Part shown: positions 9,011 to 16,960 of the stretch, in pieces
Position numbering within the stretch: position 1 is the stretch's first letter
How the letters are laid out: every line of letters starts with the position of its first letter
NCBI RefSeq assembly: GCF_030369635.1
Contig: NZ_CP128474.1
Location: 3,162,001-3,226,000, forward strand
From: Microbacterium arborescens
GTDB lineage: Bacteria; Actinomycetota; Actinomycetes; Actinomycetales; Microbacteriaceae
Length of the DNA stretch: 64,000 nt
Reading direction: 5' to 3'
Notes under the pieces: generated by a model
Told to the model about the DNA's origin: nothing
The model's database searches: none
What the model saw: only the letters and a program-made list of their open reading frames with translations
Translations under genes and position numbers: made by a program

Positions 9011-9981
9011 GCGCGCACCTCCGCGCTGCCGACGAGCGCGCGGATGCGGTCGCCGAGGGTCGTGAACGAGAGCACGAGCAGGAACAGGAAGGCGCCCGGG
9101 ATGAGGAAGTACATCGGGTCGACCGCGTACCAGGGGGCCGCGGAAGCGATCATCTGGCCCCAGCTGGGGGTGGGAGGCACGACGCCGACACCCAGGAACG
9201 ACAGTCCCGCCTCGGTGCCGACGTAGCCGGGAACGGCGAGTGTCGCCATCACGATGATGGTCGATGAGAGGTTCGGCAGGATCTCGCGGAAGATGATCTG
9301 CACGCTCGAGGCCCCCGATGCGCGGGCGGACTCGACGAACTCCCGCTCCTTCAGCGAGAGCGTCTGCGACCGCACGATGCGCGCGAGGTAGGGCCAGCCG
9401 AACAACGAGATCACGACGACCAGCAGCAGCACGCGGTTGTCCGCCGGCAGCGCCGACAGGATCGCGATCATGAAGATGAGGGCGGGGAAAGCCATGAGGA
9501 ACTCCATGACCCGCGAGATGACCGTGTCGATCCAGCCGCCGAGGTAGCCCGCGAGCATCCCGAGCACGACACCGAGCACGGTGGTCAGCAGCGTCGCCGA
9601 GAGGGCGACGGTCATCGACACCTGGGCGCCGTAGACGATGCGGGCGAAGATGTCGCGTCCGTTGCCGGGCTCGACGCCGAACCAGTGCTCGGCGCTGATG
9701 CCGCCGAGCGGACCGATCGGGATCGCACCCATGTTCGGGTCGATGGCGCTCTGGTCGAACTGGTACGGCGACCAGCCGCTGATCTGCACGATGAGCGGCG
9801 CGAACACCGCCATGAGCAGCACGAGCACGATGTAGGCCAGCGACAGCATCGCGGGCACATCGGCGAGGAAGCCTCTGAGGAGTTTCCGGCCGGACGCCGG
9901 ACGGGATTCCACTGTCTCGTCGAGAGTGGAATCACCGCCCGGCGTGGCCTCGACCTCGAGGGGGGCCGAGCTGAAGGTCAT
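9007..9981 (-). CDS. ABC transporter permease, DppC/OppC type
   Basis: 324 residues. A hydrophilic N-terminal tail of about 40 residues precedes the first membrane helix (OppC_N region), followed by five more helices and the EAA loop (LSLKEREFVESARASGASS). It is the second channel subunit of the importer. The ATG lies one base past the stop of the solute-binding protein gene (TGACATG arrangement), and its stop overlaps the next permease start, so the whole transporter is translated as a coupled series. Confidence 0.92.
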   Translation of the reverse strand: MTFSSAPLEVEATPGGDSTLDETVESRPASGRKLLRGFLADVPAMLSLAYIVLVLLMAVFAPLIVQISGWSPYQFDQSAIDPNMGAIPIGPLGGISAEHWFGVEPGNGRDIFARIVYGAQVSMTVALSATLLTTVLGVVLGMLAGYLGGWIDTVISRVMEFLMAFPALIFMIAILSALPADNRVLLLVVVISLFGWPYLARIVRSQTLSLKEREFVESARASGASSVQIIFREILPNLSSTIIVMATLAVPGYVGTEAGLSFLGVGVVPPTPSWGQMIASAAPWYAVDPMYFLIPGAFLFLLVLSFTTLGDRIRALVGSAEVRA

Positions 9982-9982
9982 G

Positions 9983-11677
9983 TCAGCCCTTCGAGGGGTC
10001 CTTCAGACCGACGATCGTGAGGTCGGTCATGTTGGTGTTGGGGATGTAGCCGGCGATGTTCGACCCCGGCAGGAAGATGCCGTTCTCGAAGACCATCGGC
10101 GCGATCGGCGCGAGTTCCATGATCTGCTTGTCGAGCTCACCCCATGCCTCGTTGGCCGCGTCGACGTCGGTCATCGCGCGGATCTCGGCGATCCGCTCGT
10201 TGACGGCGGGGTCGTCGAGCTGGGCGAGGTTCTGGTTTCCCTTCTCGGTGATGGCAGCACCGTCGAACAGCGGCGGGATGAAGGTGCTCGCGCTCGAGGC
10301 CCAGTCGGGGCACCAGCCGGTGATCGCGGCGTTGTTCTGCTGCGACGGGGTGGCGATGGTCTCGTAGTAGATCGAGGTGTCGATGACGTTGAGCTTCACG
10401 TCGGCCCCGATGCGCTCGAGACCCTGCTGCACGGCTTCGGCCTGCGCCTGGGCGACGGGGTTCGATCGGATGTCGAGGGTGAACTCGAACCCGTCGCCGA
10501 GTCCGGCATCCGCGAGCAGCGCCTGAGCCTCGTCGACATCGCCGGTGTTGCCGTCGGACGGGTAGAGGTCGTAGTCGAGGTGTCCGCTGACGGCCGGCGG
10601 GATGATCGTCGTGGCGACATCCGCCAGCTGGTTGCCGCCGGAGGCGTTCTGGATGCTGGCACGGTCGAGCGCCCAGTTGACGGCCTGACGCACGCGCACG
10701 TCGTCGAACGGCGGCTTCGACGTGTTCAGCGACATGTAGGTCGTGCAGTAGGCGGGGGCCGTGATAGCACGCTCCTGCAGCTGCGGTGTCTGGATCCGGG
10801 GCAGCGTGGCCCCCGCGATCTTTCCCGCGATCGCGTTCTGGTCGGCGCCCTGACCGGCGATCATGCGCTCATCGATCGTCGCGCCGTCGATGCCGATGTC
10901 GAACTGCCACTGATCGGGGTAGGCCTTGCGCACGTCGTCGGTCTCGGGCTCCCAGTGCTCGTTGCGCACGAGCTTGATGGTGCTGCCGGGGGTGTAGGCG
11001 TCGAGCGTGTACGGCCCCGACGCGATGACGTCGTTGATGAACTCGTCACCGCCGCCGGATCCGATCGGGAAGGGGACCGCGTTGGGCTGGGCGAGGACGT
11101 TGTCGAACTCGGGGAAGGGTGCCTTGAGGTGGAAGACGATCGTCTTCTCGTCGGGGGTCTCGATCGTGGGGAGGTCGCCCGAGACGTACGGGCCCTGGTA
11201 GTCGGCGGGCGCGTCGATGACGGACTTGAGGTAGGGCGAGCCGATGCCGATCTGCGGATCCCACGCGCGGGAGATGCCGAACTCCATCTCGGCGGAGGTG
11301 ATGGGGTCGCCGTTGTCGAAGAAGAGGTCGTCTTTGAGCGTGTAGGTCCAGGTGAGTCCGTCATCGGAGACCTCGCCGAGACCCGTCGCGAGGTCGGGCA
11401 CGATCGCGTTGGGGTCGGCGGAGTCGCCGGCCGCCTGCATGGTGAGCCCGCGGTAGAGCAGCCGGTAGAACGCGTTCACGCCGCCGTCCCACCCGCGGGC
11501 GGGGTCGAGGTACGAGAAGTCGGCGTTCTGGAGCATGTGGACGGTTCCGCCGGCCTGGGGCGTGCCGTCGCTGCCGGTCTGCTGCGGCGAACCGCCGCCG
11601 CCGGCGCACGCCGTGAGGGCGAGTGCCATGGCCGTTCCGGCGGCGAGGATGCCGGCGAATCTCCTGGTGGTGGTCAT
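9983..11677 (-). CDS. Peptide ABC transporter solute-binding lipoprotein (SBP family 5)
   Basis: 564 residues with a lipoprotein signal peptide: a basic start (MTTTRR), a hydrophobic stretch and the lipobox LTAC with Cys24. A Gly/Ser linker follows. The mature part has family 5 features such as the long two-lobed layout and the segment DGLTWTYTLKDDLFFDNGDP. It captures the substrate outside the membrane and is the first gene of the nine-gene minus-strand operon. A strong ribosome-binding site (AAGGGAAGG) precedes the ATG. Family 5 proteins usually bind peptides, sometimes sugars or nickel; the two proline peptidases downstream argue for peptides. Confidence 0.92.
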   Translation of the reverse strand: MTTTRRFAGILAAGTAMALALTACAGGGGSPQQTGSDGTPQAGGTVHMLQNADFSYLDPARGWDGGVNAFYRLLYRGLTMQAAGDSADPNAIVPDLATGLGEVSDDGLTWTYTLKDDLFFDNGDPITSAEMEFGISRAWDPQIGIGSPYLKSVIDAPADYQGPYVSGDLPTIETPDEKTIVFHLKAPFPEFDNVLAQPNAVPFPIGSGGGDEFINDVIASGPYTLDAYTPGSTIKLVRNEHWEPETDDVRKAYPDQWQFDIGIDGATIDERMIAGQGADQNAIAGKIAGATLPRIQTPQLQERAITAPAYCTTYMSLNTSKPPFDDVRVRQAVNWALDRASIQNASGGNQLADVATTIIPPAVSGHLDYDLYPSDGNTGDVDEAQALLADAGLGDGFEFTLDIRSNPVAQAQAEAVQQGLERIGADVKLNVIDTSIYYETIATPSQQNNAAITGWCPDWASSASTFIPPLFDGAAITEKGNQNLAQLDDPAVNERIAEIRAMTDVDAANEAWGELDKQIMELAPIAPMVFENGIFLPGSNIAGYIPNTNMTDLTIVGLKDPSKG

Positions 11678-11983
11678 CGGTGGACCTTCCCTTTCTCTGC
11701 TCCATTGCGTCGAGTGCTGTCCATAAAACAACATCACGGTGCAATGTGCAATTGCACGATCACGCTGCATCCGTTCTACCGAGTGGAGCGGTGCCGTGCA
11801 GGCCCTGTGACACGATCGTCACGCGACGCGGCCGATTCTTCACATCCGCGAAACACAGCGAGCGGCGGCCTCGGCGCGCGAGACTCGGAGAATGACGGCT
11901 ACATCGGATGCCTTCGCGTCATCGCTCCGATGTCGGCGACATCCTCCGACGTTCGTCGAGGCCGCGCGAGCGCGCGAGCGAGG
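11678..11983. other. Non-coding stretch between the peptide operon and the lipoprotein gene
   Basis: About 306 bases without a credible gene. The part next to 11677 holds the ribosome-binding site, promoter and palindrome of the peptide operon. The remainder, toward 11983, is GC-rich and I see no terminator hairpin, repeat or RNA gene in it. Confidence 0.6.
11723..11757 (-). promoter_or_regulatory. Candidate promoter and operator of the peptide operon
   Basis: On the minus strand, TTGCAC (11751-11746) lies 17 bases upstream of TTTTAT (11728-11723), which is acceptable -35/-10 spacing. The -35 element is embedded in the perfect 12-bp palindrome GTGCAATTGCAC (11746-11757), a good position for a repressor. 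The regulator is not identified; the half-site resembles LacI- or GntR-type operators. An 11-base copy of the same palindrome occurs at 789-799 in the same operon. Confidence 0.5.
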
Positions 11984-13231
11984 TCAGGGAAGCGGGCAGA
12001 TCGCGACCGACGCGAGATCGCCGTCCAGCTGCTCCGCCGTCCAGGGCAGGCCCGAGGGCGGGGCGGTCTCGCCCGAGGCGGCGGGAGCCTTCGAGGCGAT
12101 CGCAGCCAGCTGCCACCCGAGCACCCGGATCGCCTCAGCGGAGGCGCGGGAGTTGTTCAGCACGGCGACGACGGTGAGACCCGTCTCGCGGTCGGCGAAG
12201 GCCACGGTCTGATACCCGGGGATCGATCCGTACTGGCCGATCAGGGTTCCCGCCTGGTAGGCGCCGCCGTCGACGGTGTACCAGGTCGGCACGCCCTCGG
12301 CCACCGGGATCGGAGCACCGAATCGCTGCTCGTCATCGAAGGGACGCAGCCCCGTGGCGAGCGCACGGGCGTAACGGCCGAGGTCGCCGGCCGTCGTCAC
12401 GACACCCGACGACGTGAACCCCGCCGTCGGCGACAGCGCGGTGAGGTCGGCCGCCGTCGCGCAATCGGCCGCGCCCTCGGGCGTCAGCACGGATTGCGTG
12501 CCATGCAGGCCCACATCGGCGGTGCGGGAGGGCAGCGACGATGTCCGCATGCCGAGCGGCTCGAAGACGTAGCGCTGGAAGAGCTCGGCAGCAGTGCTGT
12601 TGGCGGCCCGTTCGAGAGCCATGCCGAGGAGGACATATCCGGCATCGGAGTTCACGAAAGACGTCCCGCCCGTCGGCCCCGAGGCCGCCAAGCCATAGGC
12701 GAGAAGCTCGTGCGGCGCCCACGGGCGCGCCGGGTTGGCCTCCCACCGGCCCTGAAGCTGCGGCTGGTACGACCCGAGCCCGGACGTGCTGTCGCACAGC
12801 TGCTCGAGCGTGACCACGGGGGTCGCGGGGAACCCGACGATCCACTCCGTCACGGGGTCGTCGAGCTCGACGGTGCCGTCTGCGGCCATGCCGTACAACA
12901 CGTCGCACGTCATCGCTCGAGTGACCGGCCCCGCCTTGAAGGAGTCGTCGGCGCTGACCTCGGTTCCGTCGGGATTCGTGCCGAAGCCCTGTACCCACTC
13001 GCCCGACCAGGGCACCCATACGCCGGCGATCGCGCCCGCCGACCCGGTCATCGCCATCGCGCGTTCGACCGCCGCGACGAGCTGCGCCTGCGTGTCGCCG
13101 CCGAGGTCGCCCTCGACCTGCGGGGGCGCTGCGACGGTGTCGATGTTCGCGGGCGCGCACGCCGATAGACCGAGTGCGAGAGCGACCGCAACGGCGATCC
13201 CCGCGCTCCGACGGCGTCGAGTCGCACGCAT
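11984..13231 (-). CDS. Beta-lactamase/PBP-fold lipoprotein lacking catalytic residues
   Basis: 415 residues with a lipoprotein signal (basic MRATRRRRS, hydrophobic core, LSAC with Cys25), so it is exported and lipid-anchored. The body aligns with the serine hydrolase/beta-lactamase family (FKAGPVTRAMT...GTVELDDPV). The expected Ser-x-x-Lys is instead Pro102-Val-Thr-Arg105, the Tyr-x-Asn motif is FVN, and the HxG-type motif reads GQYGSIPGY with Gln in place of His. All three catalytic motifs are altered while the fold-specific sequence is kept, so it is probably a non-enzymatic binding or scaffolding protein. The start has a CAGGA ribosome-binding site. It stands alone, divergent from the DUF2470 gene. 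Confidence 0.85.
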   Translation of the reverse strand: MRATRRRRSAGIAVAVALALGLSACAPANIDTVAAPPQVEGDLGGDTQAQLVAAVERAMAMTGSAGAIAGVWVPWSGEWVQGFGTNPDGTEVSADDSFKAGPVTRAMTCDVLYGMAADGTVELDDPVTEWIVGFPATPVVTLEQLCDSTSGLGSYQPQLQGRWEANPARPWAPHELLAYGLAASGPTGGTSFVNSDAGYVLLGMALERAANSTAAELFQRYVFEPLGMRTSSLPSRTADVGLHGTQSVLTPEGAADCATAADLTALSPTAGFTSSGVVTTAGDLGRYARALATGLRPFDDEQRFGAPIPVAEGVPTWYTVDGGAYQAGTLIGQYGSIPGYQTVAFADRETGLTVVAVLNNSRASAEAIRVLGWQLAAIASKAPAASGETAPPSGLPWTAEQLDGDLASVAICPLP

Positions 13232-13309
13232 TCCTGAGCCACCCCCCGAGATGTATGCCTCCAGTGAATCACACCGCTCCTGTGGATACCGCGAACCTAG
13301 GGTGGACGC

Positions 13310-13618
13310 ATGACACACGCTTTCGACGCCGACGCCATCTCCGGCGTGCTCGGTCACATGAACGACGACCACCGCGACGACAACCTGCTCATCGCGCGCG
13401 CGTTCGGCGAACCGGATGCCGCGTCGGCGACGATGACGCACTTCGACGGCGACGGCGGCGATTGGCAGGCGACGCGCGCGGACGGCGGCATCCGCGACCT
13501 CCGCGTTGCCTGGCCCGGCGGCCCCATCACCGAGCGCCGCGAGGTCCGTCGCGAGATCGTCGCGCTCTACGACGCCGCATGCGAGCGGCTCGGCGTCGAG
13601 CCCCGCCCGCACGACTGA
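13310..13618 (+). CDS. DUF2470 domain protein (HugZ-like heme-associated)
   Basis: A 102-residue protein consisting of essentially one DUF2470 domain (opening GHMNDDHRDDNLLIARAFG; ending with the ERREVRREIVALYDAA helix). The domain is found in HugZ-type heme-utilisation proteins and fused to heme-degrading or pyridoxamine-oxidase folds. The gene lies 71 bases upstream of a heme oxygenase on the same strand, which supports a part in heme-iron acquisition. The ATG at 13310 is preceded by GGGTGGACGC. It diverges from the lipoprotein gene across a 78-base spacer. Confidence 0.8.
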   Translation: MTHAFDADAISGVLGHMNDDHRDDNLLIARAFGEPDAASATMTHFDGDGGDWQATRADGGIRDLRVAWPGGPITERREVRREIVALYDAACERLGVEPRPHD

Positions 13619-13654
13619 GCGTTACGGATTCGTTAAGAGGTCGCGAAAAAACCT

Positions 13655-13673
13655 TCAGTTTAGCTGTACCTAA
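13655..13673 (+). promoter_or_regulatory. DtxR/IdeR-like iron box upstream of heme oxygenase
   Basis: TCAGTTTAGCTGTACCTAA matches 14 of 19 positions of the classical DtxR/IdeR consensus (TTAGGTTAGSCTAACCTAA) by eye. It lies 17 bases before the heme oxygenase ATG, where a bound repressor would block transcription. Iron-dependent repression is inferred, not shown. Confidence 0.55.
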
Positions 13674-13689
13674 GTGCTATCGTCGGGCC

Positions 13690-14355
13690 ATGCTCGAACC
13701 CATCCCGTTCTCGACCGCTCTCCGTGAGCGCTCCAGCTCCGCGCACTCCGGCAGCGAAGGCGCCGGGTTCATGTCCGACCTCATGCGGGGCAAGGGCACG
13801 CGTGACGACTACGTCGCGCTGGTCGCGCAGCACTGGTTCATCTACGCGGCGCTCGAAACCGCAGCCTCGCGCATGGCCGCCGACCCGATCGCCGCGACCT
13901 TCATCAGCGACAAGCTCACCCGGTTGCCCGCACTCGAGGCCGACCTCGACTTCCTGATCGGCTCCGACTGGCGCGAGCGGATCACCCCCCTGCCGACGAC
14001 GGAGCGCTACGTCGCCCGCATCAACGAGGTCGGGGCGACCTGGGCCGGCGGGTTCGTCGCGCACCACTACACCCGGTACCTCGGCGACCTCTCGGGCGGC
14101 CTGTTCATCGGCAAGCTCATGGCGCGCCAGTTCGGGTTCGAGACGAACGGCATCGGGTTCTACATCTTCGGTGACATCGCCGACCCGGCCGCATTCAAGG
14201 AGCGCTACCGGGAGCAGCTCGACGCCGCCCCCTGGGACGAGGCCGAGCAGCAGCGGGTGATCGACGAGGTGCTCGTCGCCTACCAGTTCAACACCGACCT
14301 GTTCACCGATCTCGCCGCGGCGAAGGCCGCGCGCGCGGCATCCGTCGTCGCCTGA
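13690..14355 (+). CDS. hmuO: Biliverdin-producing heme oxygenase
   Basis: 221 residues, the usual size for bacterial heme oxygenases. The proximal heme ligand His19 lies in SSSAHSGSEG. The distal helix carries the Gly-rich motif GDLSGG (132-137) in YLGDLSGGLFIGK, and IGFYIFGDI follows further on. The enzyme opens heme with oxygen and electrons to biliverdin, CO and iron in the cytoplasm. An iron-box-like site just upstream suggests expression in iron starvation, and the DUF2470 gene ahead may share this role. The gene symbol follows corynebacterial usage. No heme transporter is seen nearby. Confidence 0.93.
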   Translation: MLEPIPFSTALRERSSSAHSGSEGAGFMSDLMRGKGTRDDYVALVAQHWFIYAALETAASRMAADPIAATFISDKLTRLPALEADLDFLIGSDWRERITPLPTTERYVARINEVGATWAGGFVAHHYTRYLGDLSGGLFIGKLMARQFGFETNGIGFYIFGDIADPAAFKERYREQLDAAPWDEAEQQRVIDEVLVAYQFNTDLFTDLAAAKAARAASVVA

Positions 14356-14379
14356 CCGCGTCACGCGGCCGGCCTCCGG

Positions 14380-15759
14380 TCACATGCCGGCGGCGCGGAC
14401 GGCGGCCATGAAACGGCGCACGTCGTGGTCGACCAGGATGTCGCTGGGCCGGAGCGGCCGCGACAGATAGAGGCCCTCGAGCGAGGTCAGGCGCGAGAGA
14501 GCGACGTAGGTCTGTCCGGGCGCGAAGGCGCCCGACCCGAGGTCGACGACCGCCCGGTCGTACGTCTTGCCCTGCGACTTGTGGATCGTCACCGCCCACG
14601 CCAGCCGCAGCGGGAACTGCGTGAACTCCGCGACGATCTCGCGGGTCAGCTTGCGCGAGCCCGGGTCGTAGGCGTAGCGGAACCGCTCCCAGACCGCCGG
14701 CTCGACATCGTGCTCCTCGCCGTCGAGTTCGACACGCACCGACGACCCCGCGATGCGGGTGACGGTTCCGATCGAGCCGTTGACCCAGCGCGGGCCGTCA
14801 CCGGCGTAGCCGGCGACGTCGTTGCGGAGGAACATCACCTGAGCGCCGACCTTGAGCTGCAGCTCGGGGTCGGCCGGATAGGACGTCTCGCCCCGCCCGA
14901 AGTCGCCGCTCACGTCGGCCTTCGCCGTCTGCACCGGTCCGGTGAGCGCATCGAGATGACGCTGATTGATGCGGTTGACGGCGTCGTTGCGGGTCGCGAG
15001 CGTGATCACGGGCGGCTCATCGCCGGTGGGAGGGGGCGGCGTGCGGGCGCCCGCGGCGTTGAGGGCCGCCGCGATGTCGGCCGTGACGACGCCGTAGCGG
15101 ACGGCGTTGAGCATCTCCTTGAACCCCGGGTCTGCTTGACGGTGGATCTCGCCGAGCTCGGCGATGTGCAGCGGGGCCCCCACCCGTCCGAGATCGAGCA
15201 GCCCGTCCGAGCGGATCGCACCGGCATCCGCCTTCGGCCCCGCCCACACCTGCGCGTCGAAGAACCAGAACGAGCGGTAGTGATCGCGGATGTACCTGAG
15301 CTCATCACCGCGCGGCGGCACCGGCGAGAGCTGATACGGGTCGCCGAACATGACGATCTGCACGCCGCCGAACGCCTCCGAACGCCTCCGACGCGCCTGC
15401 CGCAGCGACCGGTCGATCGCATCCATCACGTCGGCGTTGACCATCGAGATCTCGTCGATGACGAGCGTGTCGATCGCATTGAGGATGCGGCGCGTCGGCT
15501 CGGACTGCTCGAGTTCGCTGTCGGCGACCAGACCGATCGGCAGGCGGAACAGCGAGTGGATCGTCTGCCCCTCGACGTTGAGGGCGGCGACTCCGGTCGG
15601 CGCGCAGATGGCGATCTGCTTGTCGGTGTTCCACGCCAGGTGCTGCAGCAGAGTCGACTTGCCGGTACCGGCCCGACCGGTGACGAAGACGTGGTCGCGG
15701 GTCGACTCGATGCGGCGGAACAGTGCCTCCTGCTCAGCGGAGAGAGGAGGCAAGGTCAC
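14380..15759 (-). CDS. Pif1/RecD-like SF1 helicase
   Basis: 459 residues. Helicase motifs in order: I GRAGTGKSTLL (about 29-39), Ia CAPTGVAALNV, II VIDEISMV, III FGDPYQLSPV, then the UvrD_C_2-type end VTIHKSQGKTYDRAVVDLG and TYVALSRLTSLEGLYLSRPL. It is a DNA-dependent ATPase that unwinds 5'-to-3'. The start is GTG at 15759, and no longer start is possible without a stop except via non-start codons. No ribosome-binding site is visible. Instead TACCAT lies six bases before GTG, so the mRNA may be leaderless. It is divergent from the membrane-protein gene at 15802. Confidence 0.9.
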   Translation of the reverse strand: MTLPPLSAEQEALFRRIESTRDHVFVTGRAGTGKSTLLQHLAWNTDKQIAICAPTGVAALNVEGQTIHSLFRLPIGLVADSELEQSEPTRRILNAIDTLVIDEISMVNADVMDAIDRSLRQARRRRSEAFGGVQIVMFGDPYQLSPVPPRGDELRYIRDHYRSFWFFDAQVWAGPKADAGAIRSDGLLDLGRVGAPLHIAELGEIHRQADPGFKEMLNAVRYGVVTADIAAALNAAGARTPPPPTGDEPPVITLATRNDAVNRINQRHLDALTGPVQTAKADVSGDFGRGETSYPADPELQLKVGAQVMFLRNDVAGYAGDGPRWVNGSIGTVTRIAGSSVRVELDGEEHDVEPAVWERFRYAYDPGSRKLTREIVAEFTQFPLRLAWAVTIHKSQGKTYDRAVVDLGSGAFAPGQTYVALSRLTSLEGLYLSRPLRPSDILVDHDVRRFMAAVRAAGM

Positions 15760-15765
15760 CGATTC

Positions 15766-15771
15766 ATGGTA
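15766..15771 (-). promoter_or_regulatory. -10 element (TACCAT) for a leaderless helicase transcript
   Basis: TACCAT fits the actinobacterial TANNNT -10 pattern and is separated by exactly six bases from the GTG at 15759, which would place transcription start on the start codon. No clear -35 element is seen. Confidence 0.45.
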
Positions 15772-15789
15772 GCCACAGGTGAGCCTTCC

Positions 15790-15795
15790 TAGACT
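15790..15795 (+). promoter_or_regulatory. -10 element (TAGACT) for a leaderless transcript
   Basis: TAGACT is followed by six bases and then the GTG at 15802. It is back to back with the helicase -10, so both divergent mRNAs may begin at their start codons. No -35 was recognised. Confidence 0.45.
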
Positions 15796-15801
15796 TGTGC
15801 T

Positions 15802-16938
15802 GTGCACGAGGCGCAGACGACTCCGGACGCCGCGATCGGCGACGATGCGTCGAGCGCGCCCGCGAGCACCCGTCGCCCCGGCCGGGGCGGTCGACGTGGC
15901 GCGCGCAGCGGTCGCCGGCTCGCCTTCGACCTCACGGCGATCGGGCTGCTGTCGGTGCTCGCGCTCGGCGCGCTCGGCGTCGGCGGAGTCGCGGTGTACC
16001 GCACCCTCTACAGCCCCGCCGCCTTCGTCGAGCGCTACCTCTCGCTGCTGAGCAGCGGCAGCGCCGCCGACGCGCTTCGCCTGCCCGGCGTTGCGATGGA
16101 CTCCGCCGAGCTCGCCGCGGCGGAACTGCCGTCGACGACATCCGAGGTGCTGCTGCGCCGCGCGGCCCTCGCACCGCTGTCGGATGTTTCGGTCATCGGC
16201 GAGCGTGTGCGCGGCGGCGTCACCGAGATCACGGTGACCTACCTCGCGAACGGACACCGCGGCCGCACGCAGTTCGACGTCGAGCAGGACGGCTGGATCG
16301 GGGTCGCCCCCGCTTGGCGCTTCGCCCACAGTCCGCTCTCGGCGATCGACCTGACCGTGCGCGGTGCCACCCGGTTCTCGGTCAACGGCTTCGAGCTCGA
16401 CACCCGGCAGGTCGCCCCCGAGGGCGTGAACGCCGACCCGCTCGTCCCCGTCTCGATGCTCGTCTTCTCTCCTGGCGCCTACTCGATCTCGGTCGACACC
16501 CCGACGGCGCGGACGCCGGGGGTGGCCGTGCTCTCCGATGCCCCGCAGAAGGCGGTGCCCGTCGATCTGCAGACGGAGCCGACCCAGGAGTTCGTCGACG
16601 TCGTGCAGGACCGCGTCGACGAGTTCCTCGCGTCGTGCGCGACCCAGCAGGTGCTGCAGCCCACCGGATGCCCGTTCGGGTACTTCGTGCGCAACCGCGT
16701 CGAAGGCGTGCCGCAGTGGTCGATCGCACAGAACCCCGAGATCGAGGTCGTGCCGGACGGGGCGCAGTGGGCCATCCCGAGCACCCGCGCCGTCGCCCAC
16801 ATCGACGTCGATATCCGCTCGATCTACGACGGACGCCTCAACGAGGTGTCGGAGGACGTCGAGTTCTTCCTGACCGGATCGATCACGATCCTCCCCGACG
16901 GTACGGCATCCATCCAGGTGTCGGCCGACCAGGGCTGA
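15802..16938 (+). CDS. Uncharacterised membrane-anchored protein
   Basis: 378 residues of unknown function. A disordered, Arg-rich cytoplasmic tail (1-43) leads into one transmembrane helix (about 44-66), followed by an extracytoplasmic region of some 310 residues rich in beta-strand patterns with two Cys (CATQQVLQPTGC) that could form a disulfide. The repeated layout of small domains (residues 70-180 and 190-360) suggests NTF2-like or Ig-like modules, but I recognise no family motif. The start is GTG at 15802 with a TAGACT -10 six bases upstream and no ribosome-binding site. Confidence 0.75.
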   Translation: MHEAQTTPDAAIGDDASSAPASTRRPGRGGRRGARSGRRLAFDLTAIGLLSVLALGALGVGGVAVYRTLYSPAAFVERYLSLLSSGSAADALRLPGVAMDSAELAAAELPSTTSEVLLRRAALAPLSDVSVIGERVRGGVTEITVTYLANGHRGRTQFDVEQDGWIGVAPAWRFAHSPLSAIDLTVRGATRFSVNGFELDTRQVAPEGVNADPLVPVSMLVFSPGAYSISVDTPTARTPGVAVLSDAPQKAVPVDLQTEPTQEFVDVVQDRVDEFLASCATQQVLQPTGCPFGYFVRNRVEGVPQWSIAQNPEIEVVPDGAQWAIPSTRAVAHIDVDIRSIYDGRLNEVSEDVEFFLTGSITILPDGTASIQVSADQG

Positions 16939-16960
16939 CGCGACGCGGTCGGCGCCGAGG

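Noticed and set aside
9926..13168. Plus-strand open frame of 1,080 codons
   Set aside because: It lies opposite the solute-binding protein and lipoprotein genes, shows Arg/Gly/Asp-biased composition without motifs, and crosses real promoters.
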